From positions 1 through 64,000 of the forward strand of contig JAZLJA010000052.1 of assembly GCA_045617625.1 (NCBI GenBank): DNA of 64,000 bases, written 5' to 3'. The position numbers and the translations under genes were made by a program. The notes below the pieces were generated by a model that saw only the letters and a program-made list of their open reading frames with translations, did no database searches and was not told where the DNA came from. Position 1 is the first letter of the stretch. The number at the start of each line of letters is the position of its first letter. This DNA is from Firm-04 sp045617625 (GTDB lineage Bacteria > Bacillota > Clostridia > Oscillospirales > Ruminococcaceae). Shown here in pieces: positions 18,091-27,602 of the stretch.

Positions 18091-18861
18091 TTATTTGCGG
18101 TTTTTATCGAACAAAATATCCAAACCCTTGAGCAGCAGTTCGTCATCAAGAATGATGTCGTGCTTGCAGTGCGGCACGATCAGCGTGGAAAGCCCGCCGC
18201 TTGCCACCACCGTTGCTTCATAGCCGAGCTCATCCATCATGCGGTCAAGCAGTCCGTCGATCGCCGACGCATTGCCGAACACCAAACCGCTCTGCATCGA
18301 GTCGATCGTGTTGGTGCCAATGACCTTCGACGGGGCTTTCAGATGTATTTTCGGGAGCTGTGCCGTTGCATTTTCCAGCGAGCCGAGTGCGATCTGCACA
18401 CCGGGCAGAATCAAGCCGCCGATGAAATTGCGATTTTTGTCCACCACGGTCATGGTGGTTGCGGTGCCCATGTCGATGACGATGACCGGTGCGCCGTAAT
18501 CGTGAATTGCCGCGACCGATGCGACCACGAGATCGCTGCCGACCTGCGTGGGCTGATCCATCAGAATGTTGATGCCCGTTTTGATGCCGGGTCCCACGAC
18601 CATCGGCTCAATGCCTGTCAGTTTGCGGATCGCCGCCGAAAGTTTATCGGTGAGCGGCGGAACGACCGACGAAATGATCGCGCCGTCCAGCGCATCTGCG
18701 TCGATTTTGTGCAGTTCCAACACCATATGGCAGTCAATGGCGTATTCCAGATCGGTTTTGGTATTGCTTGTGTGCATCCGTTCCACAAAGGTCACTTTGT
18801 GGTCGATCGCACAGCCGATGACGATATTTGTGTTTCCGATGTCGATAGTCAATATCTGCAT
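18091..18861 (-). CDS. coaX: Type III pantothenate kinase
   Basis: Phosphorylates pantothenate, the first step of coenzyme A synthesis. The 256-aa protein has the ASKHA-fold landmarks of CoaX: DIGNTN (residues 7-12), SSVVPPL (64-70), GSDLV with the catalytic aspartate D110, and DMGTATT (130-136). Start 18861 is chosen because an AGGAGG lies just upstream on the minus strand. It is 31 bases after a vitamin-type ECF S-component gene, which suggests that uptake and first use of pantothenate are encoded together. Type III kinases are not feedback-inhibited by CoA. Confidence 0.92.
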   Translation of the reverse strand: MQILTIDIGNTNIVIGCAIDHKVTFVERMHTSNTKTDLEYAIDCHMVLELHKIDADALDGAIISSVVPPLTDKLSAAIRKLTGIEPMVVGPGIKTGINILMDQPTQVGSDLVVASVAAIHDYGAPVIVIDMGTATTMTVVDKNRNFIGGLILPGVQIALGSLENATAQLPKIHLKAPSKVIGTNTIDSMQSGLVFGNASAIDGLLDRMMDELGYEATVVASGGLSTLIVPHCKHDIILDDELLLKGLDILFDKNRK

Positions 18862-18892
18862 AATGCCAAGCCTCCTGCGGGAAATGTGCGAA

Positions 18893-19525
18893 TCACTCTG
18901 CCGCTTTGACAGAATCATATTTGCGGAGCAAACCCGATTTGTCCAGTGCAGCACCGACTGCGCCGGTGATCACTGCGGTGACAACGGCTTCGATCAGTGC
19001 GTTGACGCCTGCGAATGCCGCCACAAACAGAAATACGTTTTCTGTGGAGATGCCGAATTCCGCCATTTTGCCGATGAACGCGTCGTTGTTCCAGAAGAAC
19101 AGGATTACGGAGCCGACGAACAAAACCGTGTTTGCCAGAGCCGCTGCCAGACCGGTGATGGCAAATCCCGGAATGCCGAGCGGTTTGGTGAGTTTTGCGG
19201 TGCCGTCAGCGATCATGCCGGCAAACAGACGCGCCACCACGCAGATGATAAAGCAGAACAGCGGGTTGACGCTCATAAAAAACACGCCGAGCGCGGACAT
19301 ACCAAAGCACTGAATGAAGCTTGTGATACCGAACAGCAGCCCGAGGATGGTTCCGACAGGCTTGCCGCAGGCAACGGCTCCAATCGCAACGGGGATCATC
19401 AAAAACGAAATTTCGATGACACCCGCTTTGAGGTATCCGAGCGGCGTGAATGCCATCATGATGACGATGGCAGAGAGCATCGCCGTCATGACCATTTTGT
19501 AAGTTTTTCCATTCGTATTGCGCAT
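18893..19525 (-). CDS. ECF transporter S-component, probably for pantothenate
   Basis: The 210-aa integral membrane protein has about six hydrophobic segments and the S-component signature region LGYLKAGVIEISFLMIP (residues 29-45). Such proteins bind a vitamin and dock on the shared EcfA1/A2/T module, encoded here at 9452-12031. Because the next gene is pantothenate kinase, pantothenate (PanT-like) is the best guess for the substrate; this is inference from context. Start 19525 has a GGAGGAGG site 8-15 bases upstream. A strong promoter lies at 19673-19701. Confidence 0.72.
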   Translation of the reverse strand: MRNTNGKTYKMVMTAMLSAIVIMMAFTPLGYLKAGVIEISFLMIPVAIGAVACGKPVGTILGLLFGITSFIQCFGMSALGVFFMSVNPLFCFIICVVARLFAGMIADGTAKLTKPLGIPGFAITGLAAALANTVLFVGSVILFFWNNDAFIGKMAEFGISTENVFLFVAAFAGVNALIEAVVTAVITGAVGAALDKSGLLRKYDSVKAAE

Positions 19526-19672
19526 AAAAAATGCCTCCTCCATGTTATTATTCCCAAGCGCGGGATACAATACGCGGACACTGACATCGGGACGGGTGAG
19601 CGGGGAACTTTCGGCGCATGGAGTCCGTCTATTGACGGTATTCCTGCCTGCCTGCCCTTTTCATCCGACAAC
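19526..19672 (-). promoter_or_regulatory. 140-base leader of the ECF S-component/coaX operon
   Basis: The untranslated leader contains a small hairpin CCGTC-AATA-GACGG and GC-rich sequence but no intrinsic terminator. I could not match it to any riboswitch family by eye. A 23-codon ATG frame runs through it without a ribosome site and is not called as a gene. Confidence 0.35.
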
Positions 19673-19701
19673 AGTATAGCATATGCGGGGCGGTTTGTCA
19701 A
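19673..19701 (-). promoter_or_regulatory. Sigma-A promoter of the S-component/coaX operon
   Basis: On the minus strand: TTGACA (19701-19696), 17-base spacer, TATACT (19678-19673). It is divergent from the GH94 promoter about 60 bases away. Confidence 0.82.
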
Positions 19702-19760
19702 GAAAAATTTTTCTGTTTGCGCAGAAAGGCGAAAAATCGAAAAAATTCATATTTTCCCCC

Positions 19761-19789
19761 TTGCTTTTTTTGACGATATATGGTAGAAT
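19761..19789 (+). promoter_or_regulatory. Sigma-A promoter of the GH94 gene
   Basis: TTGCTT (19761-19766), 17-base spacer, TAGAAT (19784-19789). The leader is about 55 bases, ending in a TTTGGAGGA ribosome site. No obvious operator palindrome was seen. Confidence 0.65.
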
Positions 19790-19852
19790 AGAACGTACTG
19801 CACGGAAAGAGACTGACGCAGTCCATTTTCTTGATTTTTTTGGAGGATTACC

Positions 19853-22246
19853 ATGAAGTACGGCTACTTTGATTTGCAAAACAAAGAATATGTGATTACC
19901 CGTCCCGACACTCCCGCCGCATGGTCGAATTATCTCGGAGACCCTGAATACGGCGCGATCATCACCAACAATGCCGCAGGCTACAGCTTTGTCAAAAGCG
20001 GCGCAAACGGCAGAATCGGCAGATTCCGTTTCAACTCGATGATGTCGCTTCCCGGGCGGTATATTTATCTGCGCGACAAGGAAACGAAGGATTTCTGGTC
20101 GGCATCGTGGCAGCCTGTCGGCAAGCCGCTGGAGCAGTATAAATCGGTCTGCCGCCACGGTACCGCTTATACCGTCATCACATCGGAATATGCAGGCATT
20201 AAATCGGAGACGACTTATTATGTGCCCGATACCTATGAGGTCTGGCAGTGCAAGATCACCAATCAATCGGACAAGCCCCGCACGCTTTCGGTGTTCGGCT
20301 TCATCGAATTCACCAATGACAGCAACTATCAGCAGGATCAGGTGAATTTGCAGTACACGCTGTTTATTTCGCGCACCAGCTTTGAGGGCGGCAACCGTAT
20401 CGTTCAGCACATCAATGAAAACTCCGGCAGAGACGAAACAGGTTCCAACCATATGGAGCGTTTCTTTGGTCTGGTGGGTGCGCCTGTGCAGTCGGCAAAC
20501 GGTGATCTGTCCAGCTTCATCGGTCCTTACCGCACCTATGCAAACCCTATCGCTGTCGAAAACGGTGTCTGCGACGGCACCATGAACTATAACTCCAATG
20601 CCTGCGGTGCTTTGCAGTCTGAAATCACCCTTGCGCCCAACGAGACCCGTACCCTGATCTATGTGTTCGGTCAGCGCAATGCGGCGGAATCGGCGGAGAT
20701 TCTCAAGAAATACGAGGAAGCGGGCAAGGCGGATGCGGAAATCGCAAAGCTGCGCGATTACTGGCACGATCAGCTTTCACACTTCGAGGTGGAGACACCC
20801 TCGGAGGAATTCAACAATATGGTTGGCGTGTGGAATGCTTATCAGTGCTACATCACCTCGATCTGGAGCCGTGCGGCATCTCTGATCTACTGCGGTGAAC
20901 GCAACGGTTACGGCTACCGCGACACCGTGCAGGATATTCAGGGCATCATCCATCTGAATCCCGATATGGCACTCGACAAGATCCGCTTCATGCTCTCTGC
21001 ACAGGTCGATAACGGCGGCGGTCTGCCGCTGGTGAAGTTCAACCACAACGCAGGTCACGAAAACACCCCCGATGACCCCTCCTATGTCAAGGAAACAGGG
21101 CATCCCTCCTATCGTGCGGATGATGCGCTCTGGCTGTTCCCGACGATCGTCAAGTATATTGGTGAGAGCGGCAATCAGGCATTCCTCGATGAGGTCATCG
21201 TCTATGCAAACGGCGGTGAGGACAGCGTTTACAATCACCTGAAGCGTGCCATCAACTTCTCGATGGAGCGTCTGGGTGCGCACCATATGCCCGCAGGTCT
21301 GCACGCTGACTGGAATGACTGTCTGCGCCTGGGCGCAAAGGGCGAATCGACCTTTGTGGCATTCCAGCTTTATTACGCGATTCGTGTGATGAAGGATATG
21401 GCGGAATACCAGAAAGACACGGAGTATCTTGCATATCTCGAAAAGATTCAGGCAGATTTGTCGGAGATCCTCGGCAAGTGCTGGGATGAGGACAGATTCA
21501 TCCGCGGCATTCGTGAGGACGGCACCATTGTCGGAGCGAAAAAAGATCCCGAGGCAAATATGTGGCTGAATCCGCAGAGCTGGTCGGTCATTTCGCAGTT
21601 TGCAAGCAAAGAACAGGGCGAAACTGCAATGGAGAGCGTTCACAGCATCCTCAACACGCCTTACGGCGCAAAACTGCTCGAACCGCCCTACGTTGACCAT
21701 TATTTCGACGGTGCGCTGATGCACATTTTCAATCCCGATACCAAAGAAAACGGCGGTATCTTCTCGCAGTCGCAGGGCTGGCTGATTCTCGCAGAATCGC
21801 TGCTCGGACACGGCGACAGAGCATTTGAATACTTCATGGAGACTTCGCCTGCGGCAATGAATGACAAAGCAGAGATCCGCGTCATGGAGCCGTATGTGCA
21901 CGGACAGTTCACGGAGAGCAAGCGTTCACCGTTTGCAGGCCGTTCGCACGTTCACTGGCTGACAGGCACCGCTTCGACGGTCATGGTCGGCTGTGTGGAG
22001 GGTATCTGCGGTATGCGGACAGAACTTGACGGTCTGCGCATTGACCCGTCGATTCCGTCGGCATGGGAAAGCTTCAAGATTCGCAAGCTGTTCCGCGGCA
22101 AATGGCTCAACATCACCGTGCAGAACCCGAATCATGTGCAGTGCGGTGTCAAGTCGATGACGGTCAACGGCAAGGCTTGCGAGGGCAATTTCCTCGCGGC
22201 GGATGCACTGGCTGAACAGAATGAAATCGTGGTTGTGCTTGGATAA
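19853..22246 (+). CDS. GH94 disaccharide phosphorylase (cellobiose-phosphorylase type)
   Basis: Splits a beta-linked disaccharide with phosphate, saving one ATP per sugar; in ruminococci the usual substrate is cellobiose from cellulose. The 797-aa protein has no signal peptide, so it acts in the cytoplasm. Landmarks are the N-terminal YGYFD..YVITRPDTP followed by WSNYLG, the catalytic segment GYRDTVQD (residues 354-361, general acid probably D361 by analogy), LHADWNDCLRLG, and the C-terminal WLTGTAS and VQNPNH stretches. The N-terminus is also close in wording to chitobiose phosphorylases, so cellobiose, chitobiose or another beta-disaccharide cannot be separated by reading alone. Confidence 0.82.
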   Translation: MKYGYFDLQNKEYVITRPDTPAAWSNYLGDPEYGAIITNNAAGYSFVKSGANGRIGRFRFNSMMSLPGRYIYLRDKETKDFWSASWQPVGKPLEQYKSVCRHGTAYTVITSEYAGIKSETTYYVPDTYEVWQCKITNQSDKPRTLSVFGFIEFTNDSNYQQDQVNLQYTLFISRTSFEGGNRIVQHINENSGRDETGSNHMERFFGLVGAPVQSANGDLSSFIGPYRTYANPIAVENGVCDGTMNYNSNACGALQSEITLAPNETRTLIYVFGQRNAAESAEILKKYEEAGKADAEIAKLRDYWHDQLSHFEVETPSEEFNNMVGVWNAYQCYITSIWSRAASLIYCGERNGYGYRDTVQDIQGIIHLNPDMALDKIRFMLSAQVDNGGGLPLVKFNHNAGHENTPDDPSYVKETGHPSYRADDALWLFPTIVKYIGESGNQAFLDEVIVYANGGEDSVYNHLKRAINFSMERLGAHHMPAGLHADWNDCLRLGAKGESTFVAFQLYYAIRVMKDMAEYQKDTEYLAYLEKIQADLSEILGKCWDEDRFIRGIREDGTIVGAKKDPEANMWLNPQSWSVISQFASKEQGETAMESVHSILNTPYGAKLLEPPYVDHYFDGALMHIFNPDTKENGGIFSQSQGWLILAESLLGHGDRAFEYFMETSPAAMNDKAEIRVMEPYVHGQFTESKRSPFAGRSHVHWLTGTASTVMVGCVEGICGMRTELDGLRIDPSIPSAWESFKIRKLFRGKWLNITVQNPNHVQCGVKSMTVNGKACEGNFLAADALAEQNEIVVVLG

Positions 22247-22301
22247 TCACGCGAATACACGGGAATGAGGTTCTCCCGCGGCGAAAGCCGAAACCGCTTT
22301 C

Positions 22302-22348
22302 AAAAGCTGATGACTTCTGCGAGATACGCAGGAGTTGTCAGCTTTTTT
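22302..22348 (+). terminator. Terminator of the GH94 gene
   Basis: Long hairpin: left arm AAAAGCTGATGACTTCTGCG (22302-22321), loop AGATA, right arm from CGCAG to TCAGCTTTT with three G-U pairs, ending in TTTTTT at 22343-22348. Confidence 0.82.
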
Positions 22349-22370
22349 GATGCAGAAAGGACGATGTTAC

Positions 22371-23567
22371 ATGATTTTGGAGGGCATTGCACTGCTCTGG
22401 ATTCTGGGAATGCTGCTCGGATGGGCGGCACAAAAATTACGGCTGCCGTCGCTCACGGGAATGATCGCGGCGGGCATTCTGCTCGGAAGTGTGCTGCATC
22501 TGCTGGATGACGATTTGATGGCGATTTCTGCGCAGATTCGTCAGTTTGCTCTTGTTGTGATCTTGCTTCGCGCAGGGCTTTCACTGGATATTGCATCGCT
22601 CAAAAAAGCAGGAAGACCTGCGATTCTGCTGTGTTTTGTCCCTGCAACTGCAGAACTGCTCGGCGTTTGGCTGCTGGCACCGCCGCTGTTTGGTGTCTCG
22701 CGGATGGAGGCGGCACTCATCGGGGCGGTTTTGGCGGCGGTATCGCCTGCGGTGGTGGTGCCGCGGATGCTGAAACTCATGGAACAAAAGCGCGGCACAA
22801 ATCATCAGATCCCGCAGATGCTGTTGGCGGGTGCTTCGGCGGATGATGTATATGTCATGGTGCTTTTCTCCGCATTTTCGTCGATTCTGGCAGGCGGCAA
22901 ATCCTCGGTGCGCGATTTCGTGCAGATCCCGACGTCGATTTTGCTTGGCGGAATTGTCGGGCTTGGCGTGGGACTTGCGCTTGCATGGTGGATGAAACGT
23001 GCAGGGATGTCTCAAACAAAAAACACGATTTTACTGCTTTGTGCGGCATTTTTGCTCATGAGCCTGCAAACGCGGACAGAGCAGTGGATTCGGGTGTCGG
23101 GCATGATCGGCGTGATGACGCTCGGTATGTCACTTGCAGCGAAAAATCAAGCAAATGCGAAAGAATGTGCGGAAAGCTGCAACCGTATCTGGACGGCGGC
23201 GGAACTGCTGTTGTTTGGATTGGTCGGTGCGGCAGTCAATCTCGAAAGCATCCCGAAATATGGCGTAAAAGCGTTGATTCTCGTGATTTTTGCGATGTGC
23301 TTTCGCATGGCGGGTGTCTGGCTTTCGATGCTCGGCACACGGCTTGATCGGCGCGAGCGGCTGTTCTGTATGCTTGCCTATACCCCGAAAGCAACCGTGC
23401 AGGCGGCAATCGGTGCGATCCCGTTGGCGATGGGTCTGCCGTGCGGTGATCTGGTGCTTTCCGTGGCGGTGTTGGCAATTTTGTTCACCGCACCATTCGG
23501 GGCTTTTGCCATCGACCTGACCGCCGAAAAACTACTGTCATCAGCAGCGGCGCAGAATGAGTGCTGA
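22371..23567 (+). CDS. Cation/proton antiporter (CPA family)
   Basis: The 398-aa membrane protein has about 12 hydrophobic segments. It has family features of the CPA2/NhaP-type exchangers: an early LPSLTGMIAAGILLGS segment (residues 25-40), LRAGLSLD (66-73), and AVLAAVSPAVVVPRML (118-133), with an ASADD pair (155-159) in the ion-binding region. It lacks a cytoplasmic TrkA-N/RCK domain. Start 22371 follows AGAAAGGA. Likely sodium or potassium/proton exchange at the membrane; the ion is not known. It is probably a single-gene unit after the GH94 terminator. Confidence 0.75.
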   Translation: MILEGIALLWILGMLLGWAAQKLRLPSLTGMIAAGILLGSVLHLLDDDLMAISAQIRQFALVVILLRAGLSLDIASLKKAGRPAILLCFVPATAELLGVWLLAPPLFGVSRMEAALIGAVLAAVSPAVVVPRMLKLMEQKRGTNHQIPQMLLAGASADDVYVMVLFSAFSSILAGGKSSVRDFVQIPTSILLGGIVGLGVGLALAWWMKRAGMSQTKNTILLLCAAFLLMSLQTRTEQWIRVSGMIGVMTLGMSLAAKNQANAKECAESCNRIWTAAELLLFGLVGAAVNLESIPKYGVKALILVIFAMCFRMAGVWLSMLGTRLDRRERLFCMLAYTPKATVQAAIGAIPLAMGLPCGDLVLSVAVLAILFTAPFGAFAIDLTAEKLLSSAAAQNEC

Positions 23568-23671
23568 TCGTTCAGCGTGTTCGTTTTTTCACAGAACATC
23601 GTCAATCTGCCATGTATCCACCGCGATACGGATGCCTGAATATACAAAACTGCCAAAGATTTTGCTGCCGC

Positions 23672-23700
23672 TTGACATCTCAGCAAAAAAGTGGTATCCT
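23672..23700 (+). promoter_or_regulatory. Sigma-A promoter of hrcA-grpE-dnaK
   Basis: TTGACA (23672-23677), 17-base spacer, TATCCT (23695-23700), directly followed by the CIRCE operator, so HrcA binding would cover the transcription start. Confidence 0.85.
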
Positions 23701-23704
23701 ATGT

Positions 23705-23731
23705 TTAGCACTCGGATAGATTGAGTGCTAG
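23705..23731 (+). promoter_or_regulatory. CIRCE operator (HrcA binding site)
   Basis: TTAGCACTC (23705-23713), 9-base spacer, GAGTGCTAG (23723-23731): the consensus inverted repeat TTAGCACTC-N9-GAGTGCTAA with one change in the last base. It lies between the -10 box and hrcA and makes the operon self-repressed until HrcA is titrated during heat stress. Confidence 0.95.
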
Positions 23732-23790
23732 CACATCAAATCGGGGTCTGCAAGCAAAAGCGCAGACGCGGAAAGGAGCGTGTTTTCGCA

Positions 23791-24834
23791 ATGGACGACC
23801 GCAAGCTTCGTATCCTTGCTGCTGTTGTCGATGCTTATGTTACCACAGGAGAGCCTGTCGGTTCCAAAACCATCGCTGCATTGCCCGATATTCACGTTTC
23901 TCCTGCTACGATCCGCAACGACATGGCAACGCTTGAACAGCTCGGGCTGCTCGAACAGCCGCACACTTCCGCAGGCAGAATCCCAACATTTCAGGGGTAT
24001 AAAGTCTATATCGAGAAGTGTATGCACGGCGCAAAGCTCAGCGATGACGAGCGTGAACGCCTCGACGAAATGTTTTCCGACGATGTGCCGCTCACCGAAG
24101 ATCTGCTGATCCAGTCTGCGACCACCGCACTTGCCGAGATCACCAAATGCGCCGCTGTTGCCGTCAATGCAACGCCGCAGTTTTCCGTGATCTCCAAAGT
24201 CGAGGTCATTCCGACGGGCAAACGGCTCTATGTCATATTGCTCATTACATCGGCAGGGAGCATTAAAAATAAGGCGTGCAGGCTCGAATTTGACCTCTCG
24301 GAGGAACAGCTTGCGTTTTTCACCGCCTTTCTCACCGAGCATCTCCACGGCGTTTCCGTCAACGATCTGTCGGCGGAAATGATGGATCAGCTCATCACCG
24401 CACTCGGCACTTATATGGTGACACTTTCGCCGCTGGTGCAGGGGCTTTATGAGCTTTCCCGCGATATGATGCGGCAGGAGCTGACCGTAAACGGTACGCG
24501 CAACCTGCTCACCTGCAATGAACTTGACACGCAGGATATCGTCGAATTCATGGAGCATCAGGAGGACGTCATCATGCCGCTTCTGAATGATACGTTCAGC
24601 GGCATCCATGTGATGTTCAGCGATGAGAATTCGCACACGCCCGATCAGAATACCTTTGTCATCGGCAATTCCAGCATGATCGTCAGCAGGTATCACAAAG
24701 ACGGCAGAGACGCGGGCGGTCTAGGCATTATCGGTCCGATGCGGCTTGACTACGCAAAGGTCATCCCGTATCTCGAATATTTCACACAAAAAATTACGGA
24801 TTTGATTTCCGAAAAGGAGGACGACGACATATGA
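23791..24834 (+). CDS. hrcA: Heat-inducible transcription repressor HrcA
   Basis: Repressor of class I heat-shock genes; binds the CIRCE site 60 bases upstream of its own start. The 347-aa protein has an N-terminal winged helix (MDDRKLRILAAVVDAYVTTG, then SPATIRNDMATLEQLGLL followed by HTSAGRIPT), the GAF-like central domain, and the C-terminal GIIGPMRLDYAKVI signature. Start 23791 follows GAAAGGAG. Its last 4 bases overlap grpE. Confidence 0.96.
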   Translation: MDDRKLRILAAVVDAYVTTGEPVGSKTIAALPDIHVSPATIRNDMATLEQLGLLEQPHTSAGRIPTFQGYKVYIEKCMHGAKLSDDERERLDEMFSDDVPLTEDLLIQSATTALAEITKCAAVAVNATPQFSVISKVEVIPTGKRLYVILLITSAGSIKNKACRLEFDLSEEQLAFFTAFLTEHLHGVSVNDLSAEMMDQLITALGTYMVTLSPLVQGLYELSRDMMRQELTVNGTRNLLTCNELDTQDIVEFMEHQEDVIMPLLNDTFSGIHVMFSDENSHTPDQNTFVIGNSSMIVSRYHKDGRDAGGLGIIGPMRLDYAKVIPYLEYFTQKITDLISEKEDDDI

Positions 24835-25451
24835 CAGATGAACTGCGCGATGCAGACGGCTGCGAGGATTATGAATCCATGGAAGAAAGCGGTCTGCATA
24901 CCGAAGCGGAAACCGAACCCGATGCGCAACAGCCGCAGGAGACCGCCGATCAGGGCGACTTCGCGGAGGAGGATATCCCGTTTGATGAGACCGATGACGG
25001 CGAGCCCGAAATCGTGGAGGAATCTCCGCTGGAAAAGGAACTTGCCGATACCAAAGAAAAGTATATGCGGCTGTTTGCGGAGTTTGACAACTATCGCAAG
25101 CGCACCGCAAAGGAGAAATCCGAGACCTATCAGGATGCAGTTGCAAAAACGGTTCTCGAACTGCTGCCCGCTGTTGACAGCTTCGAGCTTGCCCTGAAAG
25201 CACCCTGTTCCGATGAGGCATATCGCACGGGCATGGAGAAGATCTATCAGCAGATGACCACGCTGCTGACAAAACTCGGCGTCGAGGAGATCCCCGCACA
25301 GGGCGAGCCCTTTGACCCGAAACTCCACAATGCGATCCGTCAGGTGGAGGATGAAAACTTCGGCGAAAGCACCGTCTGCGAGGTCTACCAGAAAGGCTAC
25401 ACCCTCGGCAGCCGCCAGATTCGCCCCGCGATGGTTGCCGTCGCAAACTGA
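24831..25451 (+). CDS. grpE: Nucleotide exchange factor GrpE
   Basis: Releases ADP from DnaK. The 206-aa protein has a long acidic, probably disordered N-terminus (residues 1-70), a coiled-coil (about 65-115, containing RLFAEFDNYRKRTAKEK), and the C-terminal beta domain with GVEEIPAQGEPFDPKLHNA and the closing VYQKGYTLGSRQIRPAMV. Translation is coupled to hrcA by an ATGA overlap. Second gene of the CIRCE operon. Confidence 0.96.
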   Translation: MTDELRDADGCEDYESMEESGLHTEAETEPDAQQPQETADQGDFAEEDIPFDETDDGEPEIVEESPLEKELADTKEKYMRLFAEFDNYRKRTAKEKSETYQDAVAKTVLELLPAVDSFELALKAPCSDEAYRTGMEKIYQQMTTLLTKLGVEEIPAQGEPFDPKLHNAIRQVEDENFGESTVCEVYQKGYTLGSRQIRPAMVAVAN

Positions 25452-25536
25452 AACTGAAAACCGAATTCCCCGTGCAGGACTGCACATACTATATTCGTAA
25501 ATCATATTTACCCAGACCTTTAAGGAGGAGTTTATT

Positions 25537-27381
25537 ATGGGAAAAGTAATCGGTATTGACCTTGGTACAACCAACTCTTGTGTCGCTGTTATGGAAGGCG
25601 GCAACGCTGTTGTCATCCCGAATGCGGAAGGCGCAAGAACCACCCCGTCCGTTGTTGCAGTCTCCAAGACAGGCGAGCGTCTCGTCGGTCAGATCGCAAA
25701 GCGTCAGGCAATCGCAAACCCTGACAACACCGTGATCTCCATCAAGCGTAAAATGGGCACTGACCAGAAAGTGACCATCGCCGATAAGGCTTACACCCCG
25801 CAGGAGATCTCTGCCATGATCCTTCAGAAACTGAAGTCTGATGCAGAGGCTTATCTGGGCGAGCCTGTCACCGAAGCTGTCATCACCGTGCCTGCTTACT
25901 TCACTGACTCTCAGCGTCAGGCAACCAAGGACGCAGGTCAGATCGCAGGTCTGACTGTGAAGCGTATCATCAACGAGCCGACTGCTGCTGCTCTTTCCTA
26001 TGGCATTGACAAGGAAGAAGAACAGAAGATCATGGTGTTCGACCTCGGCGGCGGTACGTTCGATGTCTCCATCATCGACATGGGCGACGGCGTCACCGAA
26101 GTGCTTGCAACCGCAGGCAACAACCGTCTGGGCGGCGATGACTTCGACCAGCGCATCATCGACTGGATCCTCAGCGAATTCAAGGCACAGGAAGGCATCG
26201 ACCTCCGCAGCGACAAGACTGCGATGCAGCGTCTCAAGGATGCAGCAGAAAAGGCAAAGATCGAACTTTCTTCTGTCACCACCACCAACATCAACCAGCC
26301 GTTCATCACGGTTGACGCATCCGGCCCCAAGCACCTTGATCTGAACCTCACACAGGCAAAATTCAACGAGCTGACTGCTGACCTCGTTCGTGCAACGATG
26401 GGTCCTGTCGAGCAGGCACTGCGCGATTCGGGCCTGAACGCATCGGAACTTGACAAGGTACTGCTCGTCGGCGGTTCTTCCAGAATCCCGGCAGTGCAGC
26501 AGGCAGTCAAGGAGCGCATCGGCAAAGAACCGTTCAAGGGCATCAACCCCGATGAATGTGTCGCTTTGGGTGCTGCTTATCAGGGCGGCGTGCTTGGCGG
26601 CGACGTCAAGGGCGGTCTGCTGCTGCTCGACGTCACCCCGCTCTCTCTGGGTCTCGAAACGATGGGCGGCATCTGCACCAAGCTGATTGAGCGCAACACC
26701 ACCATTCCGACCAAGAAATCGCAGGTGTTCTCCACCGCTGCCGATAATCAGCCCGCTGTTGATATCTGTGTCCTTCAGGGTGAGCGTGAATTCGCAAAGG
26801 ATAACAAAAAACTGGGCGAATTCCGTCTGGACGGCATTGCACCCGCACCCCGCGGCGTGCCCCAGATCGAAGTCACTTTCGATATCGACGCAAACGGCAT
26901 TGTTCATGTTTCCGCAAAGGATCTGGGCACGGGCAAGGAGCAGAATATCTCCATCACCGCTTCCACCAACATGAGCAAGGACGACATCGACCGCGCTGTG
27001 CGTGAGGCTGAGCAGTTTGCCGAGGAAGACAAGAAGCGCAAGGATCAGGTGGATGCGAAGAACAACGGCGAGAGCCTGTGCTTCCAGTGCGAAAAAGCAA
27101 TGGAAGAATTCGGTGACAAGGTGACCGAGGACGACAAGGCACCGATCAACACCGCGATCGCTGACCTGAGAGAAGCCCTCAAGGGTGAGGATTACGACGC
27201 AATCAAGGCAAAAACTGATGCTTTGCAGCAGGCATTCTATGCACTGAGCGGCAAGGTCTATCAGAATGCAGCACCCAACGGCGCACCCGATATGAGCAAC
27301 ATGGGCGATATGGGCGGCATGGGCGGCTCTATGCCGAATGATGACGACAATGTCGTTGACGCAGACTTCACCGAGGCTTAA
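25537..27381 (+). CDS. dnaK: Chaperone DnaK (Hsp70)
   Basis: ATP-dependent chaperone. The 614-aa protein starts GKVIGIDLGTTNSCVAV. It has the phosphate-2 motif DLGGGTFDVS, the adenosine motif GGSSRIPAVQ, the interdomain linker LLLLDVTPLSLGLET, and an acidic GGMGG-containing tail. At 614 residues it is slightly short, typical of Gram-positive DnaK, which lacks part of the lobe II insertion found in proteobacteria. A strong AAGGAGGAG site precedes it. It is separated from dnaJ by a hairpin and a new promoter. Confidence 0.97.
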   Translation: MGKVIGIDLGTTNSCVAVMEGGNAVVIPNAEGARTTPSVVAVSKTGERLVGQIAKRQAIANPDNTVISIKRKMGTDQKVTIADKAYTPQEISAMILQKLKSDAEAYLGEPVTEAVITVPAYFTDSQRQATKDAGQIAGLTVKRIINEPTAAALSYGIDKEEEQKIMVFDLGGGTFDVSIIDMGDGVTEVLATAGNNRLGGDDFDQRIIDWILSEFKAQEGIDLRSDKTAMQRLKDAAEKAKIELSSVTTTNINQPFITVDASGPKHLDLNLTQAKFNELTADLVRATMGPVEQALRDSGLNASELDKVLLVGGSSRIPAVQQAVKERIGKEPFKGINPDECVALGAAYQGGVLGGDVKGGLLLLDVTPLSLGLETMGGICTKLIERNTTIPTKKSQVFSTAADNQPAVDICVLQGEREFAKDNKKLGEFRLDGIAPAPRGVPQIEVTFDIDANGIVHVSAKDLGTGKEQNISITASTNMSKDDIDRAVREAEQFAEEDKKRKDQVDAKNNGESLCFQCEKAMEEFGDKVTEDDKAPINTAIADLREALKGEDYDAIKAKTDALQQAFYALSGKVYQNAAPNGAPDMSNMGDMGGMGGSMPNDDDNVVDADFTEA

Positions 27382-27399
27382 GCCATAACTGAATCATGC

Positions 27400-27432
27400 A
27401 AGGGGACGGGGGAGCAGCTTCACCGTCCCCTT
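27400..27432 (+). terminator. Probable terminator after dnaK
   Basis: 10-bp stem AAGGGGACGG / CCGTCCCCTT with a 13-base loop, followed by only TTT, so it may be leaky. Confidence 0.6.
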
Positions 27433-27495
27433 TGTGCGCTTTTGGACTTTTTTATGGATTTTCTCGGCAAGTTGCCAGAAAATTCCGTTTTCCTC

Positions 27496-27524
27496 TTGCA
27501 AGTCTGAAAGAAATATGGTATAAT
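27496..27524 (+). promoter_or_regulatory. Sigma-A promoter of dnaJ
   Basis: TTGCAA (27496-27501), 17-base spacer, TATAAT (27519-27524). No CIRCE site is present, so dnaJ can be expressed apart from HrcA control. Confidence 0.8.
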
Positions 27525-27602
27525 AAACTGAATGACTGTGCGGCACAATGCTGCACGATATCTACTGATACTGAGATACTCAGACGAAAGGGTGTTCAAG
27601 CT

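Noticed and set aside
19526..19672. A 23-codon leader peptide or known riboswitch upstream of the ECF S-component
   Set aside because: No ribosome site for the small frame and no recognisable riboswitch consensus; left as an unclassified leader.
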